Shown here one piece after another: positions 15,158 to 20,935 of a DNA stretch of 20,935 nt. The translations under genes and the position numbers were made by a program. The stretch covers positions 1-20,935 of the forward strand of contig JAODBP010000231.1 in NCBI GenBank assembly GCA_025464025.1, read 5' to 3'. This DNA comes from Actinomycetes bacterium (GTDB lineage: Bacteria > Actinomycetota > Acidimicrobiia > Acidimicrobiales > CADCSY01). Under the pieces are notes generated by a model. It did not search any database. It saw only the letters and a list, made by a program, of their open reading frames with translations, and had not been told where the DNA came from. The number at the start of each line of letters is the position of its first letter. Within the stretch, counting starts at the first letter, position 1.

Positions 15158-15996
15158 CACGGTCTCCCTTCGCCGGGAACGGCCACCTCGACGGCGTCGA
15201 CCCGGGCATCCATGGCGGCGAGCGACGGTTCGGCGTCGCCCTTGGTGGTGGCGGTGAGCTGGAACAGCGTGCGGCGGTCGGAGCCGCCGAGCACGCAGGC
15301 GATGGCGTTGCGGCCCTCGTCGACCGGCAGGCGGTCGAGCACCTCGCCACCCTCGGCGACCCGGACGAAGGCACCAGCGAGGACGGCGGCGAACCACGCC
15401 GCGCCCTCGGCGTCGAGGCACATGCCGTCGGGGGCGTGGCCGGGCGGGAGCTCGGCCCACACCCGGCTGTCGGACAGGTCGCCGTCGGGCCCGACGGTGA
15501 AGCCCCGGAGCCGGTTCCCCGCGCTCTCGGCCACGACCAGGGTCGTCCCGTCCGCCGTGAGGCCGATGCCGTTGGCGACCATGAGGTCGTCGGCGACCAC
15601 GTCGACGCGGCCGTCGGCGCCGACCCGCAGGAGGCCGCTCGGCACCGGCCGCCCACCGGCGTGGCGGTCGTAGCCGAACTGGCCCACGTAGCTCCAGCCC
15701 CCGGGGTGGCTGATCATGTCGTTGACCCCGTGGGGTGCGAGCGCCGTCACGTCGGCGTGGACCACCGGGCCCTCGGGGTCGACCCGGAGGATCTGGCCGG
15801 CCATGGCGACGGCGAGCAGGCGGCCGTCGGGCAGCCAACCGAGGCCGGACACCGGCGAGTCGTGCTCGAGCACGGTCGTGACCTGGTCGTCGGTGACGCG
15901 GAGCACGCGGTGGCCGTGCATGTCCGACAGCCACAGGGCGCCGTCGTGCCAGCGCGGCCCCTCCAGGAACGACAGCCCGCCCAGCACCACCCCCAC
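15157..15996 (-). CDS. SMP-30/gluconolactonase/LRE family protein
   Basis: A 279-residue six-bladed beta-propeller predicted to hydrolyse sugar lactones. Family metal and active-site landmarks are visible: Glu12 in 'FLEGPRWHDG', Asn92 in 'HGVNDM', Asn142 in 'VANGIGLTADG' and Asp190 in 'APDGMCLDAEG'. The pattern 'ANGIGLTADGTTLVVAES' is the most typical blade of the family. The GTG start at 15996 lies 18 bases after the stop of the M23 peptidase gene on the same strand and is preceded by TACGTT plus 7 nt, so it probably has its own leaderless promoter. With the MBL-fold enzyme and PfkB kinase it forms a likely sugar-acid or sugar-lactone catabolic set. Confidence 0.88.
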   Translation of the reverse strand: MGVVLGGLSFLEGPRWHDGALWLSDMHGHRVLRVTDDQVTTVLEHDSPVSGLGWLPDGRLLAVAMAGQILRVDPEGPVVHADVTALAPHGVNDMISHPGGWSYVGQFGYDRHAGGRPVPSGLLRVGADGRVDVVADDLMVANGIGLTADGTTLVVAESAGNRLRGFTVGPDGDLSDSRVWAELPPGHAPDGMCLDAEGAAWFAAVLAGAFVRVAEGGEVLDRLPVDEGRNAIACVLGGSDRRTLFQLTATTKGDAEPSLAAMDARVDAVEVAVPGEGRP

Positions 15997-16003
15997 GAGG
16001 GCG

Positions 16004-16009
16004 AACGTA
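16004..16009 (-). promoter_or_regulatory. Candidate -10 box for leaderless SMP-30 operon transcript
   Basis: On the minus strand TACGTT is followed by 7 nt and the GTG at 15996. It lies between the M23 stop (16015-16017) and the SMP-30 start, so the catabolic operon could be transcribed separately from the peptidase. Confidence 0.4.
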
Positions 16010-16014
16010 GCGGG

Positions 16015-17211
16015 CTAGATGTCGGCGGCGTCGCCGAACGACCAGACCCGGCCGTCGGCCGCGCTGATCCAGTAGCCCTGGCCGGTCGGCGTCGACGCGA
16101 TCCGCGTGGCCTGGACCACGTCGCACGCGCCCGTGCCCGGCACCGAGCCGTGCCAGCCGGCGTCGCCGAAGCCGAAGAGCCCGCCGTCGCGGCCGAGGAG
16201 CCAGTAGCCGAGCCCCGACGGCGTCGGGGCCACGTCGACGATCGGCTCGTTGAGCTTCAGGCTGCCCGTGCTGCCCAGGAACGGGGCATCGCCGAAGGCG
16301 AAGATGCCGCCGTCGGACGCGACGAGCCAGTACCCGCGACCGGTCGATGTCGGTGCCAGCCCAACGATCGGCTTGTTGAGCCGGCGGCCCCCCGTGCTGC
16401 CGAGGAACGGCGCGGCGCCGAAGGAGAAGACGCCGCCGTCGGCACCGAGCAGCCAGTAGCCGTCGGCCGTGGGACGGGCGGCGAGGTCGATGATCGGGCT
16501 GGCCAGCCGGCGCCCGGCGAGGTCGCCGAAGGTCGGAGCGCCACCGGCCACGGCACCGGTCCGGGTGGCCGTCCAGGTCGGCTGCTGCCACCCGTCGGCC
16601 GTCTCCGGGTCGGGCTCGGACCTCGGGTTGGTGGCCCGGTCGCACGTGGTGCCGGTCGGGATGGCCGACGCACGTCGCAGGCTCGGCCACGGGTCGATCA
16701 CCCCGGCGGGTGCGTGCAGCTCGAAGTGGAGGTGGGGCGCCGTGGTCTCGGCGTTGCCGCTGTCACCGAGGTAGGCGATGAACTGGCCGGCCCGCACCTT
16801 CGAGCCGACCTTGATCCCGGGCGCGAACCGCCACTGCGCCGGGTTGGCCCCGTCGTCGGTGCCGGGCGTGTCGTTGTTCAGGTGCATGTACTTCGTCTGC
16901 CAGCCGTCGGGCGCGGTGACCACGACGTAGTTCCCGGCGTTGCCCGTGGTCGTCGCCGCCCGGGTGACCGTCCCGTCGGTGGCGGCGAGCACGTGCTGGA
17001 GGCGGGTGCCCATGAGGTCGTTGCCCTCGTGGCGCCGGGCGCCGCCGTCGCGGGGTGCGCCGAAGCTGGGCGTGAACCGCACGGCGGTCTCCACCGGGAA
17101 GTGGATGCCGTGGACGGTCGCGGCCGATGCGGGTGCTGCGTCGAGGAGGGGGACCGCGGCGACCAGCAGCGCGAGCGCCGCGGCCACTCCCGTCCGCCAG
17201 CGGGGAGCCAT
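16015..17211 (-). CDS. Secreted M23 peptidase with GYW-type C-terminal repeats
   Basis: Predicted exported zinc endopeptidase acting on peptidoglycan cross-bridges, 398 residues. A Sec signal peptide (basic start, hydrophobic core, cleavage after Ala30 in PASA) precedes an M23/LytM domain with zinc ligands His61 and Asp65 (HEGND) and His162 in HLHFE, plus catalytic His110 (YMHL) and His160. From about residue 225 to the end come tandem repeats of 42 residues; two full units begin GYWLLGADGGVFSFG and GYWLVASDGGIFAFG, a third is slightly longer with a Cys, and a fourth is cut short. These propeller-like repeats are very common on exported proteins of Acidimicrobiia and may bind cell wall or surface glycans. 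It is divergent from punA across 47 bases. Confidence 0.9.
   Translation of the reverse strand: MAPRWRTGVAAALALLVAAVPLLDAAPASAATVHGIHFPVETAVRFTPSFGAPRDGGARRHEGNDLMGTRLQHVLAATDGTVTRAATTTGNAGNYVVVTAPDGWQTKYMHLNNDTPGTDDGANPAQWRFAPGIKVGSKVRAGQFIAYLGDSGNAETTAPHLHFELHAPAGVIDPWPSLRRASAIPTGTTCDRATNPRSEPDPETADGWQQPTWTATRTGAVAGGAPTFGDLAGRRLASPIIDLAARPTADGYWLLGADGGVFSFGAAPFLGSTGGRRLNKPIVGLAPTSTGRGYWLVASDGGIFAFGDAPFLGSTGSLKLNEPIVDVAPTPSGLGYWLLGRDGGLFGFGDAGWHGSVPGTGACDVVQATRIASTPTGQGYWISAADGRVWSFGDAADI
16020..16510 (-). repeat. Tandem 42-residue GYW repeats in the M23 peptidase gene
   Basis: Three full and one partial copies of a unit with the pattern GYW-L/I-x2-x-DGG-V/I/L-F-x-FG-x-A-x-F/W-x-GS, then a linker 'LN-K/E-PIV-x-L/V-APT'. 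Unit length is 42, 42, about 44, and then a truncated unit of about 20 residues. The DNA copies have diverged, so the repeat is old rather than a recent duplication. Confidence 0.85.
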
Positions 17212-17245
17212 GACCAGGGGTGTCGGAAGGTCGAGGGCCGGGCTT

Positions 17246-17251
17246 TAGTCT
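17246..17251 (+). promoter_or_regulatory. Candidate -10 box for leaderless punA transcript
   Basis: TAGTCT is followed by 7 nt (CGGCGGC) and ATG 17259. No Shine-Dalgarno sequence is present. This geometry decides the start at 17259 over the in-frame GTG 39 bases upstream (17220). Confidence 0.45.
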
Positions 17252-17258
17252 CGGCGGC

Positions 17259-18083
17259 ATGACGACCGACGACCCCTTCGCCCTCGCCGTCACCGCCGCC
17301 GAGGCGGTCGCCGCGCTGACCGGCGTCGAACAGCACGACGTGGCCGTCGTGCTCGGCTCGGGGTGGGGGCCGGCCATCGACGAGCTGGGCGCCACGGTCG
17401 CCGAGGTGCCGGTGACCGACCTGCCCGGGTTCCCGGCGCCGAGCGCGGTGGGCCACGCCGGCACGGTGCGGTCGATGGATGCCGGCGGGAAGCGGCTGCT
17501 CGTGTTCTCCGGGCGGATCCACCTCTATGAGGGGCATGCTCCCCAGCGGGTGGCCCACGGCGTGCGCACCGCGTTCCACGCCGGGTGCCGCACGATCATC
17601 CTCACCAACGCGTGCGGCGGCATCACCGAGGGGCTCCACGTCGGCGAGCCGGTGCTCGTGTCCGACCACATCAACAACACCGGCGTGTCGTCGCTCACCG
17701 GGCCGCAGCCGCCGGCGCCGTACGCCTCCCGCTTCGTCGACCTCACCAACGCCTACTCCCCCCGGCTCCGGGCCCTCGTGCGCGAGCTCGACCCGTCGGT
17801 GCAGGAGGGTGTGTACGTCGGGTTCCACGGTCCCGAGTACGAGACGCCGTCCGAGGTGAAGATGGCCCAGCTGCTCGGCGGCGACCTGGTCGGCATGTCG
17901 ACGGTGCTCGAGACGATCGCCGCCCGCCACCTCGGCATGGAGGTGCTCGGCGTGTCGCTGGTGTCGAACCTGGCCGCCGGCCTCTCCACCGTCGAGATCA
18001 CCGGCGATCACGTCATCGAGGTGGCCGGCGCCTCGGCCGGCCGCATCGGGCGCCTGCTCCGACAGACCATCGACCGGATGTGA
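17259..18083 (+). CDS. punA: Purine nucleoside phosphorylase, trimeric 6-oxopurine type
   Basis: Phosphorolysis of inosine and guanosine nucleosides to base plus ribose-1-phosphate, for purine salvage. The 274-residue protein has the whole class signature: phosphate-binding GSGWG (Ser34), GHAG (His66) and GRIHLYEGH (Arg86, His88), then 'LTNACGGI', 'GPEYETPSE' (Glu193, the purine-N1 contact of the trimeric class), VGMST (211-215) and 'VSNLAAG' with Asn237, equivalent to the Asn that gives 6-oxopurine preference. Glu plus Asn places it in the PunA/human-PNP group rather than the hexameric DeoD or MTAP types. The start at 17259 is chosen because it sits 7 nt after a -10 box and fits family length. 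A YciI-like gene follows, with a possible GTGA overlap. Confidence 0.95.
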   Translation: MTTDDPFALAVTAAEAVAALTGVEQHDVAVVLGSGWGPAIDELGATVAEVPVTDLPGFPAPSAVGHAGTVRSMDAGGKRLLVFSGRIHLYEGHAPQRVAHGVRTAFHAGCRTIILTNACGGITEGLHVGEPVLVSDHINNTGVSSLTGPQPPAPYASRFVDLTNAYSPRLRALVRELDPSVQEGVYVGFHGPEYETPSEVKMAQLLGGDLVGMSTVLETIAARHLGMEVLGVSLVSNLAAGLSTVEITGDHVIEVAGASAGRIGRLLRQTIDRM

Positions 18084-18088
18084 CCACC

Positions 18089-18394
18089 ATGTTCTGGCTG
18101 CTCGAGTACGACCTCGCCGACGACTACCTGGAGCGCCGGGGCCGGCTCCGGGCCGTGCACCTCGCCCTCGCCCGCGATGCCCGGGACGCAGGCGACCTCG
18201 TCCTGGCCGGCGCCCTCAGCAACCCCGCCGACCGCGCGCTGCTGGTGTTCCAGGGAGCCGACGGCTCGGCCGCCGAGCGCTTCGCCGAGTCCGACCCCTA
18301 CGTCACCGAGGGGCTGGTCACGGCCTGGCGGGTCCGACCCTGGACGGTGGTGATCGGCACCGACCTGGCCGCCATCGAGCCGCCGTCGGTGTAG
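18089..18394 (+). CDS. YciI-like (YCII-related) protein
   Basis: A 101-residue ferredoxin-like-fold protein of the YCII family. 'FWLLEYDLADDYLERRGRLRAVHLALARDARDAGDLVLAGAL' carries the family's central His (in RAVHLALA) and the strand 'DLVLAGAL', and 'ESDPYV' near the C-terminus is the conserved F/S-DPY motif with its Asp. Members are thought to be small stand-alone enzymes or binding modules; the biochemical role is unsettled. ATG 18089 matches the usual family N-terminus; GTG 18080 overlaps the punA stop as GTGA and would add three residues. It is co-transcribed with punA. It ends only 10 bases from the 3' end of the convergent MarR gene. Confidence 0.8.
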   Translation: MFWLLEYDLADDYLERRGRLRAVHLALARDARDAGDLVLAGALSNPADRALLVFQGADGSAAERFAESDPYVTEGLVTAWRVRPWTVVIGTDLAAIEPPSV

Positions 18395-18404
18395 CTCGGC
18401 GTCC

Positions 18405-18824
18405 TCAGCCCAACTTGGCCAGCAGCCGCACCAACGTCGCGCGCTCGCTCGGCGTGAGCGGCGCGAGCAGGGCGTCCTGCGCGTCGTCGAGGACGGCGTC
18501 GAGGCGCTCGAGCGCGGTGCTCCCTCGCTTCGTGATCGAGATGACGTTGCGCCGGCGGTCGACCGGATCGGGCTTCCGCACCGCGAAGCCGCGGTCCACC
18601 AGGTCGTTGACGGTCGCGACGACGTCGCTCCGGTCGATGCCGGTGTGGCGACCGAGCTCGGCCTGGCTGACCGGCCCGAACTGCTCGAGGGCCGCCAGCG
18701 ACCGGAAGTGGTAGCCGCGAACCCCTTCGGCAGCGAACGCGTCGGCCAGCAGGTGCTGGGCCCGGGCCTGGGCCCGGCTCAACAGCCACGACGGCCTACC
18801 GGCGACGCGATCGAGACCGGTCAT
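18405..18824 (-). CDS. MarR family transcriptional regulator (first of a divergent pair)
   Basis: A 139-residue winged-helix regulator. Central landmarks are 'SLAALEQFGPVSQAELGRHTGIDRSDVVATVNDLVDRGFAVRKPDPVDRRRNVISITKRGSTALERL': the helix-turn-helix, the wing containing D-P-x-D-R-R, and the T-x-x-G turn, all textbook MarR. Terminal helices (residues 1-30 and 108-139) would form the dimer interface. The ATG at 18824 is preceded on its strand by TATGAT and 6 nt, so the transcript is probably leaderless. The likely operators are the palindromes between this gene and the divergent partner; control of both genes from one region is inferred. Confidence 0.92.
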   Translation of the reverse strand: MTGLDRVAGRPSWLLSRAQARAQHLLADAFAAEGVRGYHFRSLAALEQFGPVSQAELGRHTGIDRSDVVATVNDLVDRGFAVRKPDPVDRRRNVISITKRGSTALERLDAVLDDAQDALLAPLTPSERATLVRLLAKLG

Positions 18825-18830
18825 GCGCCG

Positions 18831-18836
18831 ATCATA
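18831..18836 (-). promoter_or_regulatory. Candidate -10 box for leaderless marR transcript
   Basis: On the minus strand TATGAT, one base from the TATAAT consensus, is followed by 6 nt and the ATG at 18824. The first operator palindrome (18838-18860) begins one base further upstream and covers the spacer and -35 zone, where a regulator would block polymerase. Confidence 0.6.
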
Positions 18837-18837
18837 G

Positions 18838-18860
18838 TTTCGTTGGTGTGACCAACGAAA
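18838..18860. promoter_or_regulatory. Operator palindrome 1 between the divergent MarR genes
   Basis: A perfect inverted repeat: TTTCGTTGGT and ACCAACGAAA, 10-bp arms around a 3-base centre. Size and symmetry fit a MarR dimer site. It covers the -35 and spacer zone of the left gene and the -35 (TTGGTG, 18843-18848) of the right gene, so one bound dimer could repress both. Confidence 0.8.
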
Positions 18861-18871
18861 CCGGGTATCGT
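18843..18871 (+). promoter_or_regulatory. Candidate promoter of the right-hand MarR-like gene
   Basis: TTGGTG (18843-18848) and TATCGT (18866-18871) are separated by 17 bases. Transcription would start near 18878, giving a short leader with the ribosome binding site AGGGAG (18891-18896) before ATG 18901. The -35 lies in palindrome 1 and most of the -10 in palindrome 2. Confidence 0.55.
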
Positions 18872-18887
18872 TGGCAGTCCCAACGAT
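18867..18887. promoter_or_regulatory. Operator palindrome 2 between the divergent MarR genes
   Basis: ATCGTTGG and CCAACGAT form perfect 8-bp arms around 5 bases. It repeats the CGTTGG/CCAACG core of palindrome 1; the two centres are 28 bp apart. It overlaps the -10 and the expected start site of the right-hand gene only, so it could give that gene a second layer of repression. Confidence 0.75.
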
Positions 18888-18900
18888 TCCAGGGAGTCCC

Positions 18901-19326
18901 ATGACCACGACCATCCCGTTCGGTCCGCAGCTCGTCGGCGAGACCGAGAAGACGCTCAACGCCCTCCTCCGGGTGGCGCTCCAGGGCACCGGCCTCACCG
19001 AGGCGCAGTGGGTGGCGCTCCGCGTCGCCGCCCTGACCGGTGGGAGCACCAGCGCCGAGGAGCTCGCACTCGTCGTCGGCGACCGCGCCCACTTCGCCGA
19101 TGCCGCCGAGCTGGTGCGCGCCCTCGACGAGCGCGGCCTGATCGCCGACGGCCACGTCACCGCCGCCGGCCACGAGACCCTCGAGTCGGTGCTGGCGAGG
19201 AGCGCGGCCCTGACCGGTCCCATCTGGGAGGGCTTCGCGCCGGCCGACCTCGAGGCCGCCACCCTCGTCCTCAACGAGCTCCGCACCCGCGCCCGCGCCG
19301 TGCTCGGGAGCGCGGCGGTGAGCTGA
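18901..19326 (+). CDS. MarR-like winged-helix protein (second of the divergent pair)
   Basis: A 141-residue protein with the outline of a MarR regulator but weak sequence signature. A long first helix (about residues 8-26) is followed by 'LTEAQWVALRVAAL', a start of the winged helix seen in MarR proteins; 'TSAEELALVVGDRAHFADAAELVRALDERGLIADGHVTAAGHETL' then gives the recognition helix, a very short wing and the T-x-x-G turn; the C-terminal helices would close a dimer. The wing lacks the basic D-x-R-R motif of its divergent neighbour, so DNA binding may be altered. ATG 18901 is chosen for its AGGGAG ribosome binding site; an in-frame TTG at 18871 would fall inside the operator. It could be a co-regulator or an effector sensor; its role is not known. 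Confidence 0.78.
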   Translation: MTTTIPFGPQLVGETEKTLNALLRVALQGTGLTEAQWVALRVAALTGGSTSAEELALVVGDRAHFADAAELVRALDERGLIADGHVTAAGHETLESVLARSAALTGPIWEGFAPADLEAATLVLNELRTRARAVLGSAAVS

Positions 19327-19327
19327 G

Positions 19328-19342
19328 GGCAGGACTCCTGCC
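19328..19342. promoter_or_regulatory. Short palindrome between the MarR-like gene and rnpB
   Basis: GGCAGGA and TCCTGCC flank one central C, starting one base after the stop codon and touching the candidate -10 of rnpB. It could be a weak terminator hairpin for the upstream gene or a regulator site for rnpB. No U-tract follows. Confidence 0.4.
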
Positions 19343-19347
19343 ACACT
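19342..19347 (+). promoter_or_regulatory. rnpB: Candidate -10 box of rnpB
   Basis: CACACT fits only the conserved A and final T of a -10, but it lies exactly 6 nt before position 19354, which is also the 5' end predicted from the P1 helix. No clear -35 is seen. Confidence 0.35.
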
Positions 19348-19353
19348 GGGGGC

Positions 19354-19711
<358 letters not shown>

Positions 19712-19873
19712 ACCCACCTCCCGAAACGCCCCTTCCTCGACGGGGTCGTCGGCGACATCGCCCGGGGCGCGTACGTCGATCACGAGGCCGGATGTCGGTG
19801 ACCACTGCACCCCTCCCGAGCGACTGGTGCTCGATGGTGGGATATCCGCCGGCTCCGATGGTGTCCGCCGTGC
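19712..19873. other. Non-coding stretch downstream of rnpB
   Basis: No gene, RNA or repeat that I can support. Open frames here are shadows running out of rnpB. Together with the broken gene that follows and the mmyA upstream region, about 620 bases after rnpB contain no intact gene. Confidence 0.6.
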
Positions 19874-20257
19874 ATGCTCTTGCTCGTGACCGACGACGAG
19901 AAGTGGGCGCGCATCACCTTGCTCATCCACGTCGCAACCCCCGAACCGTCACCGGTCATCGCCTAGAACGGCGAGTGGGACGTTCAGCTCGGTCGATCCG
20001 GCACCCATTGGGTGGCAAGGGATGGTCTCGATTGGCGCGTCCCGATGGAGGAGCGGTTGGAGGCGGTGCTCGGTCGGCTGGAGCCACTGCGCGAGACACT
20101 CACGGCGTGGGCACAGCAGGGAGACCTCGATCTGTGCCTCGGGTTCTCATCGGGCAACGGTCAAGGCGGATTCGGGGTGGATAACGCCATGCTGAGACGC
20201 TTGTCCGAACTTCCAGTCGACCTGACGCTCGACCTCTACCCGCCGGCTGAAAGCTGA
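19874..20257 (+). pseudogene. DUF4279-like gene interrupted by an amber codon
   Basis: One reading frame runs from ATG 19874 to TGA 20257 and is broken only by TAG at 19964-19966 (codon 31 of 128). On both sides the protein is coherent: 'DDEKWARITLLIHV' before the stop and 'NGEWDVQLGRSGTHWVARDGLDW' after it. The C-terminal part, with 'LDLCLGFSSGNGQGGFGVDNAMLRRLSELPVDLTLDLYPP', resembles the end of DUF4279 proteins (a small domain often found among immunity-type genes); this family call is tentative. A GTG at 20012 could restart translation to give an 81-residue fragment. A point mutation is the simplest explanation; amber read-through or a sequencing error are alternatives. Confidence 0.6.
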
Positions 20258-20272
20258 CGAGTAGACGCTTCT

Positions 20273-20288
20273 AGAACACATACATTCT
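20273..20288. promoter_or_regulatory. mmyA operator copy 1
   Basis: AGAACACATACATTCT: an inverted repeat AGAA-N8-TTCT that matches copy 2 at 13 of 16 positions. It lies just upstream of the -35 zone of mmyA, with a perfect TTCTAGAA palindrome overlapping its left edge (20269-20276). Confidence 0.65.
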
Positions 20289-20296
20289 CGAAAAGG

Positions 20297-20326
20297 TTCG
20301 TAACGAGAACAGAAGCATTCTAGGAT
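20297..20326 (+). promoter_or_regulatory. Candidate leaderless promoter of mmyA
   Basis: TTCGTA (20297-20302) and TAGGAT (20321-20326) are separated by 18 bases, and ATG 20333 follows the -10 by 6 nt. No Shine-Dalgarno sequence is present. Operator copy 2 lies in the spacer and touches the -10. Confidence 0.55.
20306..20321. promoter_or_regulatory. mmyA operator copy 2
   Basis: AGAACAGAAGCATTCT: the same AGAA-N8-TTCT inverted repeat as copy 1, starting 33 bp further on, about three helical turns. It fills the spacer of the mmyA promoter and its last T is the first base of the -10, an ideal site for autorepression by the HTH protein. Confidence 0.65.
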
Positions 20327-20332
20327 CGACCC

Positions 20333-20791
20333 ATGGTCCTCCGGACGACAGCCGCCCGCCGACAGCTCGACGCTCGCTTCGAGCGCCTGCGTCCGCTCCT
20401 CCAGGAGCGCCGTCCGCCCCGCGGGTGGGTGCGCGCTGTGCGGGACGCCCTCGGCATGTCCACGGCCGAGCTGGCCAAGCGCATGGGCGTGGCTCAGACG
20501 CGCATCTCCGCCATCGAGCGCGGCGAGGCGGAGGGCACGATCAAGGTCGACACCCTGCGGCGCGCCGCCGATGCCCTCGACTGCGACCTCGTCTACGTGT
20601 TCGTCCCCCGCACCACCCTGGACGAGGCCGTCCAGGCCCAGGCTCGGAGGAAGGCCACCGCCCACCTCCGCCGGGTAGCGCACACCATGCGGCTCGAGGA
20701 CCAGGCCGTCGACAGCTCCGACCGCCAGGTCGACGACCTCGCCGCGGACCAGAACGACCGCCGCGGTCTCTGGACCGACGCCGAGACGTGA
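20333..20791 (+). CDS. mmyA: Mobile mystery protein A (XRE-type HTH regulator)
   Basis: A 152-residue protein of the mobile mystery protein A family, found with its partner B on plasmids and other mobile DNA. The N-terminus 'ARRQLDARFERLRPLL' and 'RPPRGWVRAVRDALGMSTAELAKRMGVAQTRISAIERGEAEGTIKVDTLRRAADALDCDLVYVFVP' (residues 28-92) match the family, including the XRE helix-turn-helix. A long charged helix (about 96-135) and a polar tail follow, the likely contact with protein B. By analogy to antitoxins it is expected to bind DNA and neutralise the Fic-domain partner; this is inferred. Its stop overlaps the GTG of mmyB as GTGA. The start is fixed by a -10 box 6 nt upstream. It probably autorepresses through the two AGAA-N8-TTCT sites. 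Confidence 0.9.
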   Translation: MVLRTTAARRQLDARFERLRPLLQERRPPRGWVRAVRDALGMSTAELAKRMGVAQTRISAIERGEAEGTIKVDTLRRAADALDCDLVYVFVPRTTLDEAVQAQARRKATAHLRRVAHTMRLEDQAVDSSDRQVDDLAADQNDRRGLWTDAET

Positions 20792-20935
20792 GCGATCCCC
20801 TCGCGCCCGCCGGCGACGGTCACACCGATCTCTCCGAGGAGGAGCGCGCCGGCCTGCGCCTCACGTACATCACCACCCGCGCCGAGCTCAACGACGCCGA
20901 ACAGCGGAACATCACCGCCGCCACCATCCGGCGCC
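20788..20935 (+). CDS. mmyB: Mobile mystery protein B (Fic family), 5' part only
   Basis: The first 49 codons of the partner gene, cut by the window edge. The frame starts at GTG 20788 in a GTGA overlap with mmyA and reads 'DPLAPAGDGHTDLSEEERAGLRLTYITTRAELNDAEQRNI', which matches the conserved N-terminus of mobile mystery protein B (D-G-x-T-x-L-x-E-E-E-x-x-G-L and Y-I-T-T-R-x-E-L-N). Family members carry a Fic domain further on, which in other proteins AMPylates targets; the HxFx(D/E)GNGR motif is not reached here, so activity cannot be judged. With mmyA it forms a toxin-antitoxin-like pair, inferred from family and layout. Confidence 0.85.
   Translation, partial: MSDPLAPAGDGHTDLSEEERAGLRLTYITTRAELNDAEQRNITAATIRR

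Overview
The window is very GC-rich, with dense, short-spaced genes on both strands, and reads as a chromosomal segment of a high-GC actinobacterium. Three things point to the class Acidimicrobiia: the 42-residue 'GYW…DGG.F.FG.A.F.GS' repeats on an M23 peptidase, which are characteristic of that class; a fused LivH-LivM permease; and an F420-type luciferase-fold oxidoreductase. The class assignment is inference; the gene calls below rest on motifs read from the sequence.

Layout from left to right. 1-606: peptide deformylase. 654-4762 (+): a branched-chain-amino-acid-type ABC importer, made of a lipoprotein binding protein, a LivH-LivM fusion permease and a small two-helix membrane protein, with no ATPase in view. 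4738-7610 (-): a TetR regulator, a zinc-free MDR oxidoreductase and a PAPS-type sulfotransferase. 7716-8666 (+): methionine aminopeptidase with an N-terminal SEC-C zinc motif. 8650-9465 (-): patatin-like lipase. 9498-11176 (+): nitroreductase and an LLM-class flavin/F420 enzyme, coupled by an ATGA overlap. 11215-13522 (+): a PAS-PAS-LuxR regulator, then a protein with a degenerate GGDEF domain and an EAL domain. 13509-17211 (-): an M23 peptidase with C-terminal repeats, then SMP-30/gluconolactonase, metallo-beta-lactamase-fold hydrolase and PfkB sugar kinase. 17259-18394 (+): purine nucleoside phosphorylase and a YciI-like protein. 18405-19326: two divergent MarR-type regulators separated by two clear palindromes. 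19354-19711 (+): RNase P RNA (rnpB). 19874-20257: a DUF4279-like gene broken by an amber codon. 20333-end: mobile mystery protein A (HTH) and the start of mobile mystery protein B (Fic family), the only clearly accessory module.

Cross-cutting observations. Many operon heads have no Shine-Dalgarno sequence and carry a TANNNT -10 hexamer exactly 6-7 nt before the start codon (tetR, map, SMP-30, punA, marR, mmyA), the geometry of leaderless transcripts. All three overlapping convergent gene pairs share their 3' ends and no U-tract terminators were seen. The richest regulatory DNA is the MarR/MarR intergenic region (18825-18900) and the mmyA upstream region (20265-20332); both hold paired inverted repeats placed over recognisable promoter elements. 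Just downstream of rnpB, a stretch with no intact gene, a broken gene, an AT-richer patch and mmyAB suggest an insertion-prone site.
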